From NCBI RefSeq assembly GCF_037176765.1, contig NC_090022.1:60591209-60655208 (forward strand): DNA of 64,000 bases, written 5' to 3'. Position 1 is the stretch's first letter. Every line of letters begins with the position of its first letter. This stretch comes from Anolis sagrei. Taxonomy: Eukaryota; Chordata; Lepidosauria; Squamata; Anolidae. A program made the translations under genes and the position numbers. The notes under the pieces are model-generated. The model saw only the letters and a program-made list of their open reading frames with translations. It had not been told where the DNA came from and searched no databases. Positions 61,700 through 64,000 of this stretch are shown piece by piece.

Positions 61700-64000
61700 T
61701 TTTTGTGTGGGGAGGGGGCTTCTCGTTATGTGCTTCCAAAGAAATGGAAGACACAAAAGAAATGGTAGAAATGAATTTTACACACAACCCTATTGGATAT
61801 TATTTGAAAGTGAAAGTAAATACATATCTTTATGATTTACCATGTATTTTATAGCAGATCATTTACTGGGAGCTATTCCCCTTCAAATTAATTGCACAAT
61901 ACCCAATTATTTCAATGGAGAATGTCCCCATGGATTGTGCCCATTACTGTCTAGTAAATGTTCCAAATTGTGATTTTCTCTTCCTTTGTATTTTACAAGG
62001 AAAAGTTTGCCTCTAGGATTTTATTTGCAAATACAAGTAAAAAAAAAGAGTCCCAAGTATAATAAAATTATTACACATTTTTATTCTGAAGAATGTTTTG
62101 CATTTCTTTTTATACAAAATGATGTAGGTCAAGAAACAATCTGCAAACCTTTAAATTCTTTCCTGGCATTTTAAAGAAGTGATTCAAGAAGAGGTCGGTA
62201 AGGTATCCATAGCAAATTGCCACTGTGTACAAAATGGTTACAGGAGCAGAATTCACATATGTCACACTTTGATAAATGTGACTGATTGCTACCTATTTTG
62301 TTAATATAGATAAAACCTGATCAGGTTACTTGGCCACAAGCCAATTGATTCAGTCTTAAGAAAACAGACACTGGACAGTACAGGTTTCCAAAATCGTATT
62401 AGCCTCAGTATCACTGCATCACAAACAACATCCAAGCCCTCCTTTAATTGCATAAAAATAATTCTGGAAACAGTACACATGGAACCACAAAATATGGGGG
62501 GGGGGGGGATCATCCTATATGTCCAATATTTGGAATATCTGGGATTTGTAAATAGTAGTTTCATCACATATTCTGCTTCAAGTCTAGCTTTTATATGCGC
62601 CTGCCAAAGCAATACTTAGTAGTTTCAGCACAATCCTATGCATCTTTATTCAGAAAAAATGCACTGTATTCCATGGGGCTTACTCCTGGGAAACAATGCA
62701 TATGACTGGGATCTTAACCTACGAATAGCCATGTATTTAACCGCATGGTTAAAAGATATCTTGTTAAAATTGGCCAAGTTTGGTTCTTTATTTATATTTA
62801 CCTGTTATTGCAGGAGTTCTAGCGTAAATAAACAGACAGCTTGTTGTCATTCAAACGAGATACAGATAATTCCACATCCCTTATCTTCCTTATATCATAC
62901 TATAAATAGTAATCTTTCATGTCTTCCATTGTATAGCAAGACTGTTATTGACTCAAAATATTTTTAAAAAAATCTCTGTAGCATCAATTGTTTTAAAATC
63001 TTTACCTCAAAAGCATTTTACAATGAAGAAATAAGAGGTGGCTCTATTTAAATATTTAATCCTATAGCTCTATACAGTCCAAGTAAAAATACTTCTATCT
63101 AGAATCCTGTGGAGAATAACAATAATTAGGCTCCATAAATATTGCTGCAGTTCAATTACGGTACAATAATTACAAAATATAGAACATCTCTTTACAAATA
63201 CAAATGATTGTAGATTACAATTTATTTACAATAATCTCTGCTATATAATTTTTTAAACAAACTATCATATTTGACTTTACTTTAACCTGGTTGCAAGTGC
63301 ATTGGTAAAAATGCAATTTATTCCAGTATATTTTGCCCTTAATGTGACAGTCATAAAACAGACTATCTTTAATGATATTTTGCTATGTAAACTGGTGTTA
63401 CATATGAGAGAAATGCTTTTCAGCATCAGTCCAATAAAATAATCTCTTGAAGGAATTTGACAAACTGGATTAGACAAATGATAATAACAATAAAAAAATA
63501 GGAGGCAAATTTGAAAAATAAGATTGGAGTGGATATGTGAAACGCAGTGGACATTTGATATGCTATGTAAGCAGAGGTAATGACATTTTGATTGTCATCA
63601 CCACATCCTTCTCCTGAAGACATTTATTTTCAGTGCCAAACCTTCCACTGAGAAACTTTTTTCACTCTAAAGGGCAGCAGCACAAAACGGAAAGGCAGCT
63701 ATCTTTCAAATTTTCTTTCATCATTTGAAAACAGGCTGGTTAGAATCTCCATGGATCTAAAGATCAATCTTCATTTACCGACGAGCTCAAGATTCAGTAG
63801 CCAAAGGCCTTGTTCTTCTGTAGCAAAGGCCTTCTCCTGCCACTCGGATCCTCATTCACCCTACTGGAGACTCTTATTAAAAAATAAAAGTATGGCTTCC
63901 TTGCATTGTGACAAAATCACCCGTGCAAAGCTTGCTTCCAACTAGTGCCTAGCATCTTGGAAATATGAGGCACTTTGTTTATTCAAAATCAAAGATATTT
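61700..64000. other. AT-rich right edge, possible distal 3' UTR of a convergent gene
   Basis: No open frame with homology and few recognisable repeats. In mammals CACNA1D ends beyond CHDH on the opposite strand, so a long AT-rich minus-strand 3' UTR could lie here. Positions 63740-63960 look unique and repeat-free. This is a synteny-based inference only; no CACNA1D coding sequence is visible. Confidence 0.25.

Overview
The window is vertebrate nuclear DNA from a squamate reptile, most likely an iguanian lizard. The evidence is two split host genes in a conserved vertebrate order, set in a dense mix of CR1, L2, BovB, L1 and other LINEs, tRNA-derived SINEs with the look of lizard SINEs, hAT copies and many short palindromic DNA elements. 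I cannot name the species from sequence alone.

Layout. Positions 1415-20250 on the minus strand hold IL17RB, the IL-17B/IL-17E (IL-25) receptor. I traced all 11 coding exons by splice sites, reading phase and comparison with the human protein as I remember it; they join into a 501-residue open frame. A CpG-rich block at about 20040-20600 covers exon 1. Positions 20.6-33.4 kb are intergenic and almost entirely repeats. A larger CpG island at about 33420-34720 is the likely promoter of CHDH, choline dehydrogenase, which runs on the plus strand. Its seven coding exons lie at 37947-53776 and join into a 610-residue frame. The two genes are head to head, as in mammals, but their CpG islands are about 13 kb apart here. 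From 53.9 to 64 kb I see no protein-coding gene, only repeats and AT-rich unique DNA. In mammals CACNA1D lies beyond the 3' end of CHDH, convergent with it, so its distal 3' UTR could enter at the right edge, but I cannot show that.

Mobile DNA. The standout is a 3.2-kb full-length BovB LINE (46568-49784, minus) in CHDH intron 6. It has an uninterrupted 1010-codon endonuclease/reverse-transcriptase frame and 11-bp target-site duplications, the look of a recent and possibly competent insertion. Fragments of other LINE families, SINEs with visible target-site duplications, a complete non-autonomous hAT element with an exact 8-bp duplication, several recurrent palindromic element families and long microsatellites fill the rest.

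Functionally the two genes are unrelated: IL17RB is a type I membrane receptor of type 2 immunity with a cytoplasmic SEFIR domain, and CHDH is a mitochondrial FAD enzyme making betaine aldehyde from choline. I found no operon-like cluster, CRISPR, confident RNA gene or clearly new biological system.
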